Assembly: GCA_031412335.1 (NCBI GenBank) | Contig: JANOCT010000004.1 | Span: forward strand, 5,181-69,180 | DNA from: JBBQYA01 sp031412335 | GTDB lineage: Bacteria > Bacteroidota > Bacteroidia > Sphingobacteriales > Sphingobacteriaceae | Length of the DNA stretch: 64,000 nucleotides | Direction of reading: 5' to 3' | Shown here: positions 17,247-25,280 of the stretch, in pieces | Layout of the letters: every line of letters starts with the position of its first letter | Position numbering within the stretch: position 1 is the stretch's first letter | The notes under the pieces: generated by a model | Told to the model about the DNA's origin: nothing | Seen by the model: only the letters and a program-made list of their open reading frames with translations | Databases searched by the model: none | Position numbers and translations under genes: made by a program

Positions 17247-17765
17247 TTACCAATTAAAAGCATCTTTCTGCATCCAGTTATCTTGAACTTTCAAAACCTG
17301 TTCTATTACATCTCTCGCTGCACCTTTTCCCCCATTTTGATGAGAGATATAAATGGAAACCGCTTTGACTTCTACAACAGCATCTAAAGGGCAAGTAGGT
17401 ATGCCCACTAATTGCAAAACTTCAATATCTGGTATATCATCGCCCATGTAAAGTATCTCTTTATGTTCTAAGCTATGTTTTTCGCAATAATCATTAAATA
17501 CTTTTAGCTTGTTATGCGAACTCATAAAAACATCGGTAACGCCTAATTTCGTAAAACGATCTCTAACTCCTTCAGATGAACCACCTGAAATAATCGCAAT
17601 CCGGTATCCTTTTTTGATGGCCAATTGCAAAGCGTAACCATCTTTAATATTCATAATCCGTTGTTGCTCGCCGCTTTCTGTTACAATTACAGAACCATCC
17701 GTTAGCACTCCATCAATATCAAATATAAACGTGGAAATGGATTGTAGTTTTGGTAAATAACTCAT
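17247..17765 (-). CDS. kdsC: KdsC-like HAD phosphatase (KDO-8-phosphate phosphatase)
   Basis: The 172-residue enzyme is a short C0-type HAD phosphatase. It shows motif I 'FDIDGVLTDGSV' (two catalytic Asp), motif II 'IISGG', a Lys in 'SSHNKLKVF' and motif III 'YMGDDIPDIEVL'. This matches KdsC, which dephosphorylates KDO-8-phosphate to KDO for the lipopolysaccharide core. A C-terminal tail 'GGKGAARDVIEQVL' completes the tetramer active site as in KdsC. It lies within the ccmE-maf operon, between iscX and the membrane protein. Confidence 0.92.
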   Translation of the reverse strand: MSYLPKLQSISTFIFDIDGVLTDGSVIVTESGEQQRIMNIKDGYALQLAIKKGYRIAIISGGSSEGVRDRFTKLGVTDVFMSSHNKLKVFNDYCEKHSLEHKEILYMGDDIPDIEVLQLVGIPTCPLDAVVEVKAVSIYISHQNGGKGAARDVIEQVLKVQDNWMQKDAFNW

Positions 17766-17783
17766 AAATAAAAATTGTTGTTA

Positions 17784-18026
17784 TTAGTTTTGAGCATCAC
17801 GCCATTCATAAACCCAGGCAGATTGTATCATTTCCAAAAAGCCTTCGTTACATTCTTCTCGAGTTCCTTTAAAGTTGGGCAAGGTTAAAACCCATTCCAG
17901 CAACTCAGTAAACCGAATTCTGTAAATTTTTGATTCAGTAAAATCGTCACCGAATTTATCGTACAAGGCAATGGCTATATCTTCGGTATCTCTCCAATAT
18001 ATTGGAAGTTGAAAGTCGGAATTCAT
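17784..18026 (-). CDS. iscX: IscX-like Fe-S assembly protein
   Basis: The 80-residue acidic protein follows the IscX/YfhJ pattern: 'WRDTEDIAIALYDKFGDDF', 'IRFTELLEWVLTLPNF', 'ECNEGFLEMIQSAWVYEW'. IscX binds IscS and iron and modulates Fe-S cluster assembly. It is 20 bases downstream of the ferredoxin gene in the same orientation, a pairing that repeats the fdx-iscX order of proteobacterial isc operons, although no other isc gene is present here. Confidence 0.92.
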   Translation of the reverse strand: MNSDFQLPIYWRDTEDIAIALYDKFGDDFTESKIYRIRFTELLEWVLTLPNFKGTREECNEGFLEMIQSAWVYEWRDAQN

Positions 18027-18045
18027 AATTTATTTTTTTAATTGA

Positions 18046-18378
18046 TTAATGACCCATAAATGAAGATTGGTCTGGAATGGTAACATTTAAATCACCAATA
18101 AGCACCACACACTGGCAGGCAAGTCTGGAGTTAATTCTTGGGTTGGCGGCACGATCTATAAAGTCTTCTTCTTTATCAGAAATTTCTTGGATATTATCCA
18201 TTCCATCGTTTACATAAACCTGGCAGGTGCTGCATCCACAAACTCCTCCGCAATTATGTTGTAATTGTATTCCATTATCTAAAGCAATATCAAGCACGTT
18301 TTCGCCTTCGGCAATTGATAGTTCTACTGGCTCTAAACCTTTTTCAACAAAGTTGATTTTTAGTTTATAAATATTCAT
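18046..18378 (-). CDS. fdx: 2Fe-2S ferredoxin, adrenodoxin type
   Basis: The 110-residue protein carries the four cluster cysteines in the adrenodoxin/Fdx spacing: 'HNCGGVCGCSTC' (C-x5-C-x2-C) and 'RLACQC' further on, after 'DFIDRAANPRINS'. It is an electron carrier, probably supplying electrons for Fe-S cluster assembly, given the adjacent iscX. It is the third-from-upstream unit of the leftward operon, 44 bases after the DUF2520 gene. The ATG at 18378 gives the expected length. Confidence 0.94.
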   Translation of the reverse strand: MNIYKLKINFVEKGLEPVELSIAEGENVLDIALDNGIQLQHNCGGVCGCSTCQVYVNDGMDNIQEISDKEEDFIDRAANPRINSRLACQCVVLIGDLNVTIPDQSSFMGH

Positions 18379-18422
18379 TTCGGGGCAAAAGTAAAAATTA
18401 AAATCGTTCGGCAGAGAGGAAA

Positions 18423-19184
18423 TTAGCGATTGCTAATCAGTTTGCTGAGTAAGGTGTAAACTTCAAGTAATTCAGGATTGTTTTGAAGATAGGCTTTATG
18501 ATTATTCAAAACGATTAAATCATTGCGTAGAGCAGGTCCGGTTTGGGCATTTTCCGGAAACATGGTTTGGACTTTTTCTGCTGTTTCTACAATTAAAGGT
18601 CTGATAATATCAAAAGGAATACCTTCTTTTTCAAGAATTTGATGAGCAGCAGAATACAAATAGTTTGGGAAATTGCAAGCAAATACCGCTGCAACATGGA
18701 TAACTTTGCGTTGCTCTGAATTTAGTTCATAAATATCACTGCTTAATTTCTGAACCAATTTTTTGATCAAGTCCAGATCGGTTTCATTTTCCGCTTCAAT
18801 ACAAAAAGGTATATCTCCAAAATCTACCTTTTTGTTTTTGCTTAAGGTTTGCACCGGATATAAAACTCCTCTCCTGTTTTTAGGTGATTGAATGGAATTA
18901 ATACCAATAGAACCTGCAGTATGAATGAGTAAATTTCCTTCTCCGGGTATTTTTTTAGAAACTTCGGAAACTGCATCATCTTTTACCGCCAATATAAAAA
19001 TAGCTGAATTGGATAGTTTCTCAATTTCAGGTTCAAATTTAGCATGAACTAATTCGGCTAATTTCTTTCCTTCAATTGTATTTCTGCTGTAAACTTCTAA
19101 AATTGCTTGCCCTGATTCAAAAAGCGCCTTCCCTAATTGGAAAGCCATATTTCCAGAGCCAATTATACTAAGCTGTATAGCCAT
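18423..19184 (-). CDS. Rossmann-like/DUF2520 NAD(P)-binding protein
   Basis: The 253-residue protein has an N-terminal Rossmann-like domain ('LSIIGSGNMAFQLGKALFESG', 'IFILAVKDDAV', 'LLIHTAGS') and a C-terminal all-helical DUF2520 domain ('VHVAAVFACNFPNYLYSAAH'-type helix and 'TGPALRNDLIVLNNHKAYL', the conserved TGPxxRxD motif). It resembles ketopantoate reductase or pyrroline-5-carboxylate reductase-type oxidoreductases, but the substrate is unknown. The start ATG lies 17 bases inside the 3' end of ccmF, indicating translational coupling. Confidence 0.85.
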   Translation of the reverse strand: MAIQLSIIGSGNMAFQLGKALFESGQAILEVYSRNTIEGKKLAELVHAKFEPEIEKLSNSAIFILAVKDDAVSEVSKKIPGEGNLLIHTAGSIGINSIQSPKNRRGVLYPVQTLSKNKKVDFGDIPFCIEAENETDLDLIKKLVQKLSSDIYELNSEQRKVIHVAAVFACNFPNYLYSAAHQILEKEGIPFDIIRPLIVETAEKVQTMFPENAQTGPALRNDLIVLNNHKAYLQNNPELLEVYTLLSKLISNR

Positions 19185-21627
19185 CCGCTTTTATTCTTGA
19201 AGGTTTTGATCGTTGAAAAATCGACAATATAAAACCTATAATCATAATGATAGTGCCACCCCACAATAGATTGATGTACGGAAACATAATAGCTTTCATA
19301 ATAATGAAATCTTTTTTAGCTGGTTTTTTCTCACGAATTACCAACTGCACGCTTGCTTGTTCTGGAATTATTTTATCAAAAGAAATTTTTAGCCCTTCTT
19401 CCTCTAATTTTACCGGAAAACCAAAAGATAAGCCACCTTTTATGATGAATACTGGTTCAGCTTTTACTATTTTGCCTTCTCGTTCAATTTCAAGCATTGC
19501 TCCAACTGCCAAGTCATCAGCACCCAATTTTATATCTTTTAACGTGGCATTTCTGTTCAAACCTTTTAGGGTTATCACTCCCTTATTAAGGTTTATGGTA
19601 TCGCCAATTTTTATGGTTTTGGTTAATGCTGGCAAATAATCTTCATCTTCACTATGTTCTGTTCCGTCTTTATGTTCATGGTTTTCTTCATTCTTCACAG
19701 GCACAGATGTAACGTGAGTATACACATCATGCAATAAATAATGTTTGGTATCTGGCGATGCTATCAATCCCATTTTAGGATTTATCTGTGCATTTGGCAA
19801 TAAGGTAAATTGCTCTTTATCTACACCTGTCTTGGCATCTTTTCGCTGATAATTTACTTTGTAATAGGTATTAGGACCAGAAATAGAATCACCTTGATAG
19901 GTAATGGTATAATCATCCATTACGATCGGTTCATTTTTGAATAGCAAAACGTTTTCTCGCGTATTTTTTTCATCGAAATCTTCCCCATAGCCAAAACCAG
20001 ATTTATTAATCGAAATTACTTTGCTACCAGATGCAGCTAATAAGGCTCCAATTAAAATCAACGCGAAACCAATGTGGGCTATAGCAGAACCTGCCAGTTT
20101 TATTTTACCTTGAAAAACTCGTAGAATTAATTCGGCATTAGCCAAAATAGAAAACAAAGAAGCAAATATTAATACCAGATATTGAACATTATGAATTTTG
20201 CCTAACCACAAAATAAGCAAGGTAATGACGAATGAAATACCAAGCGACAAGCCTATTTTTTTAAAAAACTTTCCAGTATCTGTTTTTTTGTATTTAAGAA
20301 ATTGAGAAAATGCTGAAATAAATGCAACAATAAAAGCAATTGGCAATTGCCATTTATTATAATGAGCTATCGGATTGGTTGGAGGTGCAATTTTAGTGTT
20401 AAAAAGTGCATTGAAAACCGGAATAGAAGTAGTTACAATAATTTGAAAACAAGAAATGGTTAAAACCAAGGCACCAATAAACAACCAAAATTCTCGGGAA
20501 TAGGTATCCTCATCTTTTTGGGTAATTGGAAACCCTTTCCAGTTTATAACCATTAAAACAATACCAATAACTAGGAAAATTAAAATATAAATAACCAATT
20601 GGCCCGACATCCCTAAATCTGTAAACGCATGAACGGAAGTTTCGCCTAGTATGCCGCTGCGAGTAAGAAAACTGGCATATAACACTAATATAAAACTAAT
20701 GAACGTGAGAAATAAGGCTGTGAAATAAGAATTGCCAGAATTTTTAAACGCCAGCATAACGTGCACGGCAGCAATTAAAGTAAGCCAAGGAATTAAAGAG
20801 GCGTTTTCCACCGGATCCCAAGCCCAGAAACCGCCAAAATTTAATGCTTCATAAGCCCAAAACGAACCCATTATGATTCCCGTTCCTAGAATCATAACAG
20901 CAAACAAAGCCCAAGGTAATGCTGGTTTTATCCATTCTGAATACCGTTTGGTCCAAACACCAGCCATGGCAAACGCAAATGGAACAACCATGGAAGCAAA
21001 ACCCAAAAACAAGGTTGGTGGATGAATAACCATCCAATAATTTTGCAATAAAGGGTTTAAACCATTTCCATCTTTTATTAAACTTAGGTATTCAGGTCTT
21101 GAAAAAATTGGACCTTCAATGGCATTTCGTAAAAGCACAAATGGAGAACTTCCAATTTTTTGACCTATTAGCTCGACACCTAGCAACATCGACAAAATGA
21201 ATACTTGCGATAAGGAAACGAATGTCATGACCGAGTCTTCCCAGGATTTAGCAAAACGAACTAAAATTAACCCTAAAACGGATTGCCAAAATGCCCAGAG
21301 TAAAAAACTCCCTTCTTGCCCTTCCCAAAAACACGAAATCATGTAATGGGTAGGCAACGTTGTTGACGAATGTGCCCAGGCGTAGTGATACTCAAATAAA
21401 TGATTGTAAATGATATAAAATAAACAGCCTGCAATGGCTAACACAGAAAATGCCTGAATGTAAAAACTGATTCTAGCTATTCGTTTCCATGATTGATCTG
21501 CGACATCTTTAAGAGTAGAAAAATAATAGGAGATGAATGATAATACCGCTGCTCCGAAACCCAACACAATAAAAAATTGCCCAAACTGACCTGGCAGTAA
21601 ATGTTCACCTATAAATTTAATATCCAT
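19168..21627 (-). CDS. ccmF: Cytochrome c maturation heme lyase CcmF
   Basis: The 819-residue polytopic inner-membrane protein is the core heme lyase of System I cytochrome c maturation. It shows 'CFWEGQEGSFLLWAF' near residue 100, periplasmic histidines in 'NYWMVIHPPTLFLGF', and the tryptophan-rich WWD signature 'ALNFGGFWAWDPVENASLIPWL' (read as two overlapping halves). Further membrane segments and a large soluble periplasmic loop (about 545-760, including a His/Glu-rich patch 'NEENHEHKDGTEHSEDE') follow. It receives heme from CcmE, encoded 69 bases upstream. The gene is longer than E. coli ccmF (about 650 codons) because of that loop, which seems normal for Bacteroidota. Confidence 0.94.
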   Translation of the reverse strand: MDIKFIGEHLLPGQFGQFFIVLGFGAAVLSFISYYFSTLKDVADQSWKRIARISFYIQAFSVLAIAGCLFYIIYNHLFEYHYAWAHSSTTLPTHYMISCFWEGQEGSFLLWAFWQSVLGLILVRFAKSWEDSVMTFVSLSQVFILSMLLGVELIGQKIGSSPFVLLRNAIEGPIFSRPEYLSLIKDGNGLNPLLQNYWMVIHPPTLFLGFASMVVPFAFAMAGVWTKRYSEWIKPALPWALFAVMILGTGIIMGSFWAYEALNFGGFWAWDPVENASLIPWLTLIAAVHVMLAFKNSGNSYFTALFLTFISFILVLYASFLTRSGILGETSVHAFTDLGMSGQLVIYILIFLVIGIVLMVINWKGFPITQKDEDTYSREFWLFIGALVLTISCFQIIVTTSIPVFNALFNTKIAPPTNPIAHYNKWQLPIAFIVAFISAFSQFLKYKKTDTGKFFKKIGLSLGISFVITLLILWLGKIHNVQYLVLIFASLFSILANAELILRVFQGKIKLAGSAIAHIGFALILIGALLAASGSKVISINKSGFGYGEDFDEKNTRENVLLFKNEPIVMDDYTITYQGDSISGPNTYYKVNYQRKDAKTGVDKEQFTLLPNAQINPKMGLIASPDTKHYLLHDVYTHVTSVPVKNEENHEHKDGTEHSEDEDYLPALTKTIKIGDTINLNKGVITLKGLNRNATLKDIKLGADDLAVGAMLEIEREGKIVKAEPVFIIKGGLSFGFPVKLEEEGLKISFDKIIPEQASVQLVIREKKPAKKDFIIMKAIMFPYINLLWGGTIIMIIGFILSIFQRSKPSRIKADGYTA

Positions 21628-21696
21628 TTAATGAATTAGCGGATGAAATAATGAGATAGAAAAAATTGAAAACATAAAAAAGAGTTTTCAAATTAA

Positions 21697-22083
21697 TTAA
21701 ACAGCGGCTTTTACTTCTGTTTCGGTGTATTTAGATGGGCATTTCATCAAGATTTTATCTGCATAAAATGCGTCTTTACCCATTTCGCCGGTTAAAACTA
21801 TTTGCTCAGATCGCTCAAAATCTTGAGGTTTAGTTCCTTTGAAAACTACTTTACACTCTTCTCCATTAGTATCTTTCATATAAAATGAAAAATAATTGGC
21901 ATCAAGTTCAGGATTGTATTCCATGTTTTTGGTTTTCACTAAGTTGCCAACCACATGTATTTCTTCCATTTCTTTGCGCGCCTCCGAAAAATTTGAATAC
22001 GTGCTTGAATCTGCATAGGTGCTGATAATTGCACCAATTGCAATGGCAATAATTACGATACCGATAAGATGAGATTTTTTCAT
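21697..22083 (-). CDS. ccmE: Cytochrome c maturation heme chaperone CcmE, CxxxY variant
   Basis: The 128-residue protein has one N-terminal membrane anchor (5-22) and an OB-fold periplasmic domain ('HVVGNLVKTKNMEY', 'CKVVFKGTKPQDF', 'IVLTGEMGKDAFYADKILMKCPSKY'). The heme-attachment residue, His in E. coli, is here Cys115 in a CPSKY motif. This is the CxxxY type known from archaea and Desulfovibrio, where heme bonds to the cysteine. It delivers heme to CcmF, encoded next. The other ccm genes lie about 38 kb away, at 60440-61995. First gene of the leftward operon. Confidence 0.93.
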   Translation of the reverse strand: MKKSHLIGIVIIAIAIGAIISTYADSSTYSNFSEARKEMEEIHVVGNLVKTKNMEYNPELDANYFSFYMKDTNGEECKVVFKGTKPQDFERSEQIVLTGEMGKDAFYADKILMKCPSKYTETEVKAAV

Positions 22084-22350
22084 ACTATTTAATTTCCAAA
22101 AATACTCAAAAAGTACTGAGGATTAATATTTATCAAACGCTAAATTTATTTAGAATGTTTTTGAATAGAGATAAAAGCTTGAAATAAGATTACAATTAAC
22201 GGTACAAAATATTTATGCATCAGTTACCACTACCTTATTGTACTTGGCAGACAGGATGGAATATTAACTAAGTGGATCTCTTAAATATTCTTATGAATTG
22301 CTTTTCTGCGATGGTATGTAATTTGAAAATGAAATCCATAAAAATAAATT

Positions 22351-22887
22351 ATGGACAGTATCAATAAAAATCAAATAGAAGAAAATCAAAAAGATTTAAG
22401 CAACCAAGAAGCAATTGAAAAATTGATCGAACTAGTTGAAAAGGCAAATACCTGTTTCTTTAACACCAAAGTTGCCATTGGTAGAACTAATGCAACGCGA
22501 CCTATGAGTGTTCAAAAAATTGACGAAAGCGGAGCAATATGGTTTTTGAGTGCAAACGACAGCTATAAAAACGCTGAAATTGCAGTAGATTCTAATGTTT
22601 CTTTATATTTCCAAGGTTCAACCCACTCCGATTTTTTGCATATAAAAGGAAATGCAAGCATATCTATGGATAAGATTAAAATTAAAGAATTGTGGAATCC
22701 AATTTTAAAAACATGGTTTACAGAAGGTGTAGATGATCCAAGAATATCGGTTATAAAAGTAGAACCAACGGATGGCTACTACTGGGATACCAAAAATGGC
22801 AACGCTGTGGCTGGCATAAAAATGATGATTGGGGCAATGTTGGGAAAAACTATGGACGATTCTATTGAAGGAAAATTGAAAGTTTAA
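22351..22887 (+). CDS. Pyridoxamine 5'-phosphate oxidase-family (general stress protein 26-like)
   Basis: The 178-residue protein has a split-barrel flavin/cofactor-binding fold: 'EKANTCFFNTK', 'TRPMSVQKIDESGAIWFLSANDSYKNAEI' (two parts of the dimer-interface barrel), 'VSLYFQGSTHSDFLHIKG' and 'VEPTDGYYWDTKNG'. This matches the GSP26 subgroup of PNPOx-like proteins, which bind FMN, FAD or F420-type cofactors and are linked to stress. The substrate is unknown. It is a single-gene unit ending in a strong terminator at 22917-22948. Confidence 0.9.
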   Translation: MDSINKNQIEENQKDLSNQEAIEKLIELVEKANTCFFNTKVAIGRTNATRPMSVQKIDESGAIWFLSANDSYKNAEIAVDSNVSLYFQGSTHSDFLHIKGNASISMDKIKIKELWNPILKTWFTEGVDDPRISVIKVEPTDGYYWDTKNGNAVAGIKMMIGAMLGKTMDDSIEGKLKV

Positions 22888-22916
22888 TCTTTCATTTAAT
22901 TAAAATATAAACTAAT

Positions 22917-22948
22917 AAAAAAGGCATCTTTATTTAGATGCCTTTTTT
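22917..22948. terminator. Strong bidirectional rho-independent terminator
   Basis: A perfect 13-base-pair hairpin (aaaaaaggcatct / agatgcctttttt) with loop ttattt, flanked by A and T runs on the two sides. It lies between the convergent PNPOx-like gene and the beta-lactamase-fold gene and can stop both. Confidence 0.92.
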
Positions 22949-23015
22949 ATGTATATCCTAAAATAAAATTTTTACCTTGTTTTTAGCATTTTTTATTTTT
23001 CTGTTATTTTTTTAT

Positions 23016-24197
23016 TTATTCAGAAATATCATACGGAATATAATTTTCCCATTTCCAAGGGGTATAAATATCTCCAATTGAATAAGCTAATAATTCTTTA
23101 AAAATACTTTCGCCATAGTCATTGTTCGTCATTATGATTACGCCAATCTTTTTATCTGGAAAACAAATAGAATAATGCCCCCAACCATCATCATGCCCCT
23201 CTTTAAAAAATGCTTTGCCATACGGAGATTGCAAAAGACCTACTCCTAAGCCATAAGAAAGCATTATTTTATCATTTTCAGTACTATCAACCCGAGACAA
23301 AGGTCCAAATTGTCGTTGCGAACGAATCCTGATTTGCTGCTTCAGCATTTCTGTGAAACTCTCTTTGTTTAATCCGGTACCAGTAATTAATGCTGTGTAG
23401 AAATTGGTATAATCTTCCAACGTTGTACTCATAGAGCCGCCTGCACTTGCTTCTTCCCATTTCATTAAATCATACGGAACACCTTTGCAATTGTGCCCAA
23501 AGACGGTGTTTTGATCAAATCTGCTTTGCCAAACCTGGCTAGTATTCATCATATTAAAAGGTTCAAAAACCAATTCTTGCGAAATAGTTTCATAATCTTT
23601 ACCTGTTATTTGCTCCAATACAAATTGCAATAAATACATTCCCTCACCTGAATAACTATATCTCGAACCCGGCTCAAATTTTATTTTTAGTTTTTTATCT
23701 TCTTCAAACCAGCGCCAGTTTGGGAAACCCGTAGTATGCGAGAGACACATGCGGGCTGTTATTTTTTTGTAGCGCTCGTCATTTTTCAAATGCTGATATC
23801 CCCGATTCCAGCCTTCTATTTTATAATCGACCAAAGGTTTTGGTAAATAAGAAACGAGTGGCTTATCCAGATCCAATACTTTTTCTTGCACATATTTCAT
23901 AGCGATATATGCAAAAACCACTTTGGCAAAGGATGCAGCATACATAACCGAATTTTGCTGAAAAGGGATTTTCTTTTGCACATCAGCTAAGCCAAATGTT
24001 TTGCTAAAAACGGGCTTACTCTCATTAAAAACCGAAATCGCAACTCCAGATACATTAGCAGCTTGCATCAGGTATTCAATTTTAGCTTGTAAACTATCGG
24101 CTTCATAACTGCTATTATCAATGCGTTGGATGGTTTGGGAAAAGGAAGTTGAAAGCTGAAAAGCGATTAGGATTGCTAGGGAAATAATTTTTTTCAT
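23016..24197 (-). CDS. Secreted serine hydrolase of the beta-lactamase/class C family
   Basis: The 393-residue exported protein has a signal peptide (1-20, ending SFSQ) and a beta-lactamase-family fold (PF00144). The catalytic SxxK is 'SFAK' (about 89-92), the second motif is 'YSYSGEG' (Tyr), and the third region is 'GHDDGWG' in place of the KTG box, as in penicillin-binding-protein-like esterases. It may be a DD-peptidase, esterase or amidase in the periplasm or outside; a true beta-lactamase is less likely. It is a stand-alone gene with a shared terminator on its 3' side. Confidence 0.87.
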   Translation of the reverse strand: MKKIISLAILIAFQLSTSFSQTIQRIDNSSYEADSLQAKIEYLMQAANVSGVAISVFNESKPVFSKTFGLADVQKKIPFQQNSVMYAASFAKVVFAYIAMKYVQEKVLDLDKPLVSYLPKPLVDYKIEGWNRGYQHLKNDERYKKITARMCLSHTTGFPNWRWFEEDKKLKIKFEPGSRYSYSGEGMYLLQFVLEQITGKDYETISQELVFEPFNMMNTSQVWQSRFDQNTVFGHNCKGVPYDLMKWEEASAGGSMSTTLEDYTNFYTALITGTGLNKESFTEMLKQQIRIRSQRQFGPLSRVDSTENDKIMLSYGLGVGLLQSPYGKAFFKEGHDDGWGHYSICFPDKKIGVIIMTNNDYGESIFKELLAYSIGDIYTPWKWENYIPYDISE

Positions 24198-24255
24198 GCT
24201 ATATGGTTTCTATTTTTTAAAAATAGAATAATATTTCAATTTGGGGAAATTGGAT

Positions 24256-24290
24256 AAAAAAAGGCAGCCTTTAAACCTAAAAGCTGCCTT
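24256..24290 (-). terminator. Rho-independent terminator for the leftward OmpA/PorT-like gene
   Basis: Hairpin aaggcagc (24261-24268) / gctgcctt (24283-24290) with a 14-base loop. On the minus strand the stem is followed by a run of six or more T. It lies 56 bases past the stop of the 24347-25009 gene. Confidence 0.85.
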
Positions 24291-24346
24291 CTAAAAATAG
24301 AAAAACTTTAAATCAATTAAAGCTTTATTAAACTTAACCCATTTAC

Positions 24347-25009
24347 CTAAATCTTATATTTTAACCCTAAATTCAATAAAAACGAATTGTTTTTTATGCT
24401 TCCATCATTAGCGACTTTTAATTTGCTGGTATTATACAATCCTAAGTTGTTTCTTGCCTCTGCAAGCATTGAAATTTTTTGATTTAATGGATAAGATATT
24501 CCAACACTCGTTGCCAGCCCGAAATCGTTGTTTTTATAATATTCAGAATCATCTTCCTTCCTATAAGTTTCATTTCCAACTTTGTAATGATAACTACTCT
24601 TTATTAAAAATCCAATGTAAGGACCTGCATTAAAAAAATAATTGAGCTTATTTCCGAAATTTGCTTTTACGGTTAAGGGAACTATTAAATAATCAGAATT
24701 GCTAACAATTTTTAACTCTCCTTCTGTATCCCCAACTTTCGAAATTATACCAGATTCATACCTTCCTCCTTTTCTTTCTAAACTTAAACCAGAATTTATG
24801 GAAAATACCTTATTGAAATTATATTGTATTGTCGCTCCAACTGAATATCCTATTCTTGAATTAAAGTTTTGCTCAACTGTATCATTACCTCTAAGTGTTG
24901 CAATGCTTGCCCCCCCTAGAATTCCAATTTCAATCCTTTTGGTTTGAGCGTTGACAAACCCATATGAAAGTAGGGTAATTAAAAAAGATAGTGTTAATGT
25001 GTTTTTCAT
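24347..25009 (-). CDS. PorT-family outer membrane beta-barrel protein
   Basis: The 220-residue protein has a signal peptide (1-21, ending VNAQ) and a small eight-stranded-type barrel: 'IGILGGASIATLRG', 'IGYSVGATIQYNFNKVFSINSGLSLERKG', 'VPLTVKANFGNKLNYFFNAGPYIGFLIKS', 'FGLATSVGISYPLNQKISMLAEARNNLGL', and the terminal strand 'SFLLNLGLKYKI'. This is the 'outer membrane protein beta-barrel' domain common in Bacteroidota. Function is unknown. It has its own terminator on its 3' side and another one between it and the preceding gene, so it is monocistronic. Confidence 0.85.
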   Translation of the reverse strand: MKNTLTLSFLITLLSYGFVNAQTKRIEIGILGGASIATLRGNDTVEQNFNSRIGYSVGATIQYNFNKVFSINSGLSLERKGGRYESGIISKVGDTEGELKIVSNSDYLIVPLTVKANFGNKLNYFFNAGPYIGFLIKSSYHYKVGNETYRKEDDSEYYKNNDFGLATSVGISYPLNQKISMLAEARNNLGLYNTSKLKVANDGSIKNNSFLLNLGLKYKI

Positions 25010-25067
25010 GGTTTTAGTTTTGGAAGCAAACGAAGAATACTATCTATTTTGTATAATATAAATAAAC

Positions 25068-25103
25068 AAAAAAGGCAGCCAGATAATTAAACCTGACTGC
25101 CTT
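25068..25103 (-). terminator. Rho-independent terminator for the leftward T9SS gene region
   Basis: Hairpin aaggcag (25072-25078) / ctgcctt (25097-25103), followed on the minus strand by a T-rich run (ttttttgttt). It uses the same stem sequence as the terminator at 24256-24290. It lies downstream of the gene at 25281-26861. Confidence 0.75.
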
Positions 25104-25152
25104 ACAAAATAAATAGGTTTTTCAAATCTATTAGTCAAAAATACCATATTTA

Positions 25153-25239
25153 TTACACAAATTCAATCGTCCATTCTCCTTTGTTGATGGTTAATTTTGA
25201 ATTACTTGTAGATATTGAAATTGGGTTGAGAAAAAGGGA
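25153..25239 (-). pseudogene. C-terminal remnant of the protein encoded at 46458-47411
   Basis: Read on the minus strand, this piece ends with 'TINKGEWTIEFV' followed by TAA. The intact protein at 46458-47411 ends with 'AINKGEWTVEFV'. The nine residues NKGEWT-[IV]-EF plus the stop position are too specific for chance, and the nucleotides are also close. Further upstream the similarity fades and there is no start codon or full-length frame before the neighbouring T9SS gene. It looks like the decayed tail of a second copy of that gene family. Confidence 0.55.
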
Positions 25240-25280
25240 AAGGTATATTTGGAGATGAGTTTTAAGTTATAACTTCAAAC

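Noticed and set aside
23016..24197. Antibiotic-resistance beta-lactamase
   Set aside because: The SxxK and Tyr motifs fit the wide PF00144 family, but the third motif is not a KTG box; esterase or DD-peptidase roles are more likely.
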